DNA of 64,000 nt. Origin: Methanococcoides sp. AM1. Its GTDB lineage: Archaea; Halobacteriota; Methanosarcinia; Methanosarcinales; Methanosarcinaceae. The notes below the pieces were generated by a model, which saw only the letters and a program-made list of their open reading frames with translations, searched no databases and was not told the origin of the DNA. A program made the position numbers and the translations under genes. Positions within the stretch are counted from its first letter, which is position 1. Every line of letters begins with the position of its first letter. This document shows positions 60,357 through 64,000 of the stretch, piece by piece. The DNA is taken from NCBI RefSeq assembly GCF_900774055.1, contig NZ_CAAGSW010000003.1, positions 186,001 through 250,000 on the forward strand. Direction: 5' to 3'.

Positions 60357-60788
60357 ATGTCAGGAAGACTACCGGATTCGGATGATTCAGCTCTCATGGG
60401 CTGGATGAGGGTTGAGATCGGTATGATCAATAGGGATATAGTGGCTGAGAGGAAGTCCCTTTCCCAATTGCATAAGGAGGAGGTCCCATCTGCCAAAACA
60501 AAAGGCGGTGATGAACACCTATTTGATAAAAAGATGCTAGATGTTCTTGAAGAGCAACTACCAGCAGAGCTCCATGGAAAGCTTCGCCTTCCCATTCTTT
60601 TCTTTCTCGACAACCGTGTGGCAGACAGTAGTTTTCTTAATGATGAGACTGCTGCCAGATCCCTGCAGATCCTGGGGGAACTAAGCAAGTTCCGCAGTTT
60701 TAGTAAAGGAAGGCTCTGGGTGGGTAAGAGCATTGCCTATTCTATCATGAGAAAGTATCCCACTGTAGTGCAGATCGTAATGGGATGA
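60357..60788 (+). CDS. UPF0216 family protein
   Basis: A 143-residue archaeal conserved protein: SGRLPDSDDSALMGWMRVEI then GMINRDIVAERKSLSQL, EVPSAKTKGGDEHLFDKKML, and PILFFLDNRVADSSFLNDET. These blocks match UPF0216 (DUF61). Function unknown. ATG 60357 is preferred over GTG 60348. It is 180 bases before thrC on the same strand. Confidence 0.85.
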   Translation: MSGRLPDSDDSALMGWMRVEIGMINRDIVAERKSLSQLHKEEVPSAKTKGGDEHLFDKKMLDVLEEQLPAELHGKLRLPILFFLDNRVADSSFLNDETAARSLQILGELSKFRSFSKGRLWVGKSIAYSIMRKYPTVVQIVMG

Positions 60789-60968
60789 ATTCAGTAATGC
60801 AATGACCTTAAGGAATAAAAGCCCATAAATACACCAGGTATGTAATGCTTATATAGGATACATCGAATTAACGTTCAGAAAATAAACTTATCAATATCAT
60901 CGATCCACTGGATCAACGCGATAACGAACCAATAAAACCAGCGGATCAATACAAGAGTCCTGATTAAT

Positions 60969-62312
60969 ATGAAACTCTATAGCACTAACCTCAAAGCAGA
61001 AGAAGTAAATTTTGAAACTGCACTTATCACAGGCCTGGCTCCTGACAAAGGTCTTTACATGCCAAAGGCGCTTCCACATTTCTCAGAAGAAGAACTCGTA
61101 GCCTTAAAGGATGAAGAGTATCCTGAGATCGCTTTCCAGTTGCTTAAGAAGATACTTGAAGGTGAGATCGATGAGGAATCCCTCAGGGTAATCACTTATG
61201 ATGCTTACGACTATGAAGTACCACTGGAAGAAGTTGATGAGAACACATTCATAATGAGACTTGACCGCGGTCCTACTGCATCCTTCAAGGACTTTGCAGC
61301 CCGTATGATGGCAAGGCTCATGCAGTTCTATCTCAAGAAGGAGAACAAGGAACTGACCATACTTACAGCAACTTCCGGAGATACGGGAAGTGCGGTTGCT
61401 CATGCATTCTACGGTCTTGACAACATCAAGGTGATCGTACTGTTCCCTGAAACAGAGGTCTCAGACCGCCAGAGAAAGCAGATGACAACCCTTGACAAGA
61501 ACATCTCTGCACTGGCAATTGACGGAAAGTTCGATGACTGCCAGGCAATGGTGAAGCAGGCATTTGCAGACAATGATCTCAAACACCTGAACCTTTCATC
61601 AGCAAATTCCATTAACATAGGCCGTCTGGTCCCACAGACTCTCTACTACTTCTATTCATACCTGAAACTGAGGGATTACCCTGAGGAGATCATTTTCTCA
61701 ATACCATCAGGTAACTTCGGTAATATGATGGGCTGTGTGCTGGCAAAGAACATGGGTGTACCTATCAAAAAGATAATCGCTTCTGTTAACGAGAACGATG
61801 AGGTTCCGGGTTTCCTTAATACCGGTGAATATGAAAAGATCGTTCCTTCAAAGAACTGCATCTCAAATGCAATGAACGTTGGTCATCCAAGCAACCTTGC
61901 CCGGCTCATCGCGATCTACGGCGGGGAAATGGATGAACAGGGTAACATCAACAAGCTGCCTGACATGGACAGATTGAATGATGATATCTATTCAACATCT
62001 GTTACTGATGAGGAAACCAAAGCAGTGGTGAAAGAGTTCTTCGAGGAGCACAACATTTGCATTGAGCCTCATGGTGCTGTTGGTATTAAGGGCCTGATAG
62101 ATTATCGTGCAAGTACCAATGACAACACGCTTGCAGTAACACTGGAAACTGCTCATCCGGCAAAGTTCCCTGCTGAAGTTGAGGATGCCATCGGGATCGA
62201 GCCGGAGCCACCTCAGAGCCTGAAAGAGATCGAGGGAAAAGAAGAGCATATGGAGTTACTGGATACTGATTATGAGAAGTTCAAGAGCTACTTGAAGGAA
62301 AGGCTTGAGTGA
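60969..62312 (+). CDS. thrC: Threonine synthase
   Basis: A 447-residue PLP enzyme. It converts O-phosphohomoserine to threonine. The Lys Schiff-base site is in GPTASFKDFAARMMARLMQF. The phosphate-binding and substrate segments include TATSGDTGSAVAHAFYGL, SSANSINIGRLVPQTLYYFY and SIPSGNFGNMMGCVLAKNMG. Length and ending (AHPAKFPAEVEDAIG) match the bacterial/fungal long type also found in Methanosarcinaceae. The start ATG has a weak ribosome site. Monocistronic or with the UPF0216 gene. Confidence 0.95.
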   Translation: MKLYSTNLKAEEVNFETALITGLAPDKGLYMPKALPHFSEEELVALKDEEYPEIAFQLLKKILEGEIDEESLRVITYDAYDYEVPLEEVDENTFIMRLDRGPTASFKDFAARMMARLMQFYLKKENKELTILTATSGDTGSAVAHAFYGLDNIKVIVLFPETEVSDRQRKQMTTLDKNISALAIDGKFDDCQAMVKQAFADNDLKHLNLSSANSINIGRLVPQTLYYFYSYLKLRDYPEEIIFSIPSGNFGNMMGCVLAKNMGVPIKKIIASVNENDEVPGFLNTGEYEKIVPSKNCISNAMNVGHPSNLARLIAIYGGEMDEQGNINKLPDMDRLNDDIYSTSVTDEETKAVVKEFFEEHNICIEPHGAVGIKGLIDYRASTNDNTLAVTLETAHPAKFPAEVEDAIGIEPEPPQSLKEIEGKEEHMELLDTDYEKFKSYLKERLE

Positions 62313-62378
62313 GGTCTTTCTTTTAAGTTTTTCTTTTTTGTTATTTTTCTCAAACTTATTCTATGATATTATCAGAAA

Positions 62379-64000
62379 TCAGAGCTTGATCGTATTTTTT
62401 CTATAGCTCCACAATAATATTATTATCGTGATCAGCAGACTGATCAATGCTCCAATTATGTGGGCGGTAAAAGGTTTATAGCGAATGTAGCTGTCACCTG
62501 CAGTATCTTTTGATGCTGTAAATATCGATGTCAATCCTGCTGAATCCAGACTTTCACCATTATCAAGTACCCATCCGTTTTGATCATGCTCGGGTGAAGT
62601 GAAGAGTACATATTCTGTGGAATTATACAAATGATACCTGAATGGTGAGACTGCAGTATAGTTAAGTTCTTTTGCAGATGCATTGGTAAGATCCATTTCA
62701 ATGTTTTCCTGATTAGCAGATCTCATCAAATAACCATGGTCATTTATATCGATCGTTTTACTCAACTCTACCAATTCAGCCCAATCTTTTATTTCTATTA
62801 AAGAATTAACTTCCCTGATCCTTGACGTTTTATGAAGATTCCTGAAAACAATAAGTTCTTCATTTTCCATTACTAATTCCAGGTCGCTTTGATCATACAG
62901 GAAATCATATTTTTGATAATCAACATCCTTTGCAAGAACTATATACTTAACATTTAGTGGTGCGACAAGTTCTCCAAAGTTATCTGTTTCGTTCTTGTGT
63001 TCCAGCAAATATCCCATGTAATGCTGAGTAGGTTTTGAACTCTGTGTCCGGATATGTCCAACTTCTGCATTTTCCCCGATCATCGTAGGCTTATCAAAAA
63101 ACAGGTTTGCAGGATTTGCAATTCTCCTGTCGCTCCAATTGAAGGTCATGTACAAATGCCAGGGGAAGAAAAGCACATCAAAGTCTTCCGAATCATTGTT
63201 CAGGAAATCATTGACCTCATACCATTCTGCTGGATAGTCCTTTGGTTCTATCTGACCGTTAAAACCATTGAAGATCGTGAAAGAGTAAGCAAGTGGAACC
63301 GCGATAATGAGCACAGCCAAAGCTACTGACAATATCTTTTGTTTATTTTCCGGTACAAGGTTCATCCTGTCGTTAAGTTTGAAGCTTTTGAATATCTCGT
63401 CAACGCCCAGACTGCCTAAGAACGCATATGCTAAAACCAATGCACCTACGAATTTCTGAGAGTCCCTCATTCCTTTGAATATGAAAAAATGATCGAACAA
63501 GTACTCAAAGATCGGTGCAGAATATTGATAGGTGATGCCACCTGCCAGTAATAACGAGATGATGGCAGACAAGACCAGGCCTTTATGAAGTGGCTTCTTT
63601 GTATTCGGCAAAAATCCGTGAATTGCAAAGTACAAAATTCCGGTAAAGAGTAGCATAAATATCCACTTGGATGCAAAGTGAAATGGATATTCATATCCTC
63701 CACGCCAGAAACCATACATCATAGCAAGTGAGAGCAGGATATTCCCAGAAATTGTACTGCTGGCAGTGAAAGCGGACAGGTCATATGCTGATATCTGGTT
63801 CAGGATGCTTGATCCTTGTGAGACAGACCAAAAGACCGGCAGGATCCAGAACATATTGACTGCTAAATAAGCCAGGCCTAAGTGGATAGTACTTTTAATG
63901 ATATTTTTTCGTTCATTTCTTTCATCAACTATAACAAAAATAAATATGCACAGTTGAATAAGTAATACGATCAAAAGAACATGCATATCGAATATGCTTA
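62379..64000 (-). CDS. Large polytopic membrane protein, C-terminal part (5' end outside window)
   Basis: At least 540 residues; the frame is still open at the right edge. The visible part has a series of membrane helices (VLLIVLLIQLCIFIFVIVDE; LGLAYLAVNMFWILPVFW; ILLSLAMMYGFWRGG; WIFMLLFTGILYFAIHGFLP), then a long extracytoplasmic domain (about 260-500) and a final helix (HIIGALISLLITIIILLWSY) with a basic tail. The layout, with an FKGMRDSQKFVGALVLAYAF loop and LNVKYIVLAKDVDYQKY, resembles archaeal YfhO/GT-C-like membrane glycosyltransferase-type proteins. The specific function is not certain. Confidence 0.65.
   Translation of the reverse strand, partial: SIFDMHVLLIVLLIQLCIFIFVIVDERNERKNIIKSTIHLGLAYLAVNMFWILPVFWSVSQGSSILNQISAYDLSAFTASSTISGNILLSLAMMYGFWRGGYEYPFHFASKWIFMLLFTGILYFAIHGFLPNTKKPLHKGLVLSAIISLLLAGGITYQYSAPIFEYLFDHFFIFKGMRDSQKFVGALVLAYAFLGSLGVDEIFKSFKLNDRMNLVPENKQKILSVALAVLIIAVPLAYSFTIFNGFNGQIEPKDYPAEWYEVNDFLNNDSEDFDVLFFPWHLYMTFNWSDRRIANPANLFFDKPTMIGENAEVGHIRTQSSKPTQHYMGYLLEHKNETDNFGELVAPLNVKYIVLAKDVDYQKYDFLYDQSDLELVMENEELIVFRNLHKTSRIREVNSLIEIKDWAELVELSKTIDINDHGYLMRSANQENIEMDLTNASAKELNYTAVSPFRYHLYNSTEYVLFTSPEHDQNGWVLDNGESLDSAGLTSIFTASKDTAGDSYIRYKPFTAHIIGALISLLITIIILLWSYRKNTIKL

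Overview
The window looks like a chromosome segment from a methylotrophic methanogen of the Methanosarcinaceae, near Methanolobus or Methanococcoides. The evidence is an archaeal RuBisCO with the extra segment known from the Methanococcoides burtonii enzyme, archaeal families (UPF0216, DUF1638, CARDB-type surface proteins, AzlCD, archaeal FTR1), archaeal TATA-type promoters and AT-rich spacers. The strongest clue is the genetic code. Five genes carry an in-frame TAG codon inside an otherwise intact conserved domain, while almost every gene checked ends in TAA or TGA. That is the pattern of a pyrrolysine-decoding archaeon, although the pyl genes themselves are not in this window.

Layout. 0-16 kb: housekeeping and accessory genes, including a YihY/BrkB membrane protein, a TrkH potassium transporter subunit, two related sensor histidine kinases whose ATPase domains are each interrupted by TAG at the same site, an Asp/Glu racemase-like gene with an in-frame TAG, small enzymes, and a decayed rsgA copy. 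16.4-23.1 kb: an integrated element (provirus or plasmid) with a tyrosine recombinase, a divergent regulator pair around a palindromic operator, an ATGA-overlapped operon ending in an SF3 helicase that carries an in-frame TAG, an origin-like array of inverted CTGCAC repeats, a ribbon-helix-helix protein, a terminase-small-subunit-like protein and three accessory genes. 23.2-28.8 kb: a TIR-domain protein, a VTT membrane protein, RuBisCO, the intact rsgA, and three decayed pieces that look like the C-terminus of Cas1.

28.8-43 kb: cell-envelope functions. These include a beta-helix surface protein with a FIMAH-like tail, a cluster of very small genes with repeated sequence, a MacB-like ABC exporter operon, a membrane-anchored winged-helix regulator with a lipoprotein, small secreted proteins, an FTR1 iron permease behind a palindromic operator, an ArsR-controlled small membrane protein operon, a c-type cytochrome lipoprotein and a ferredoxin. 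Four promoters in this zone share the same AAAGTATGC plus TATA module. 43-64 kb: a one-gene unit bounded by long inverted repeats, a transglutaminase-like lipoprotein, a CopZ-like iron-sulfur protein, DUF1722, DUF3303 twins, AzlCD, a Ca/Na antiporter, a subtilase with a PKD domain, DUF1638, YwbE, a YlqF-type GTPase, a glycosyltransferase, an IS605-type tnpB unit with an in-frame TAG, UPF0216, threonine synthase and a large membrane protein running off the right edge.

How the parts may work together (inference): if TAG is read as pyrrolysine, two signal-transduction kinases, one RNA-guided nuclease and one mobile-element helicase would be made full length only when pyrrolysine and its tRNA are available. 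This would tie signalling and mobile-element activity to methylamine metabolism. Assignments rest on reading motifs and frames by eye; no database search was possible.
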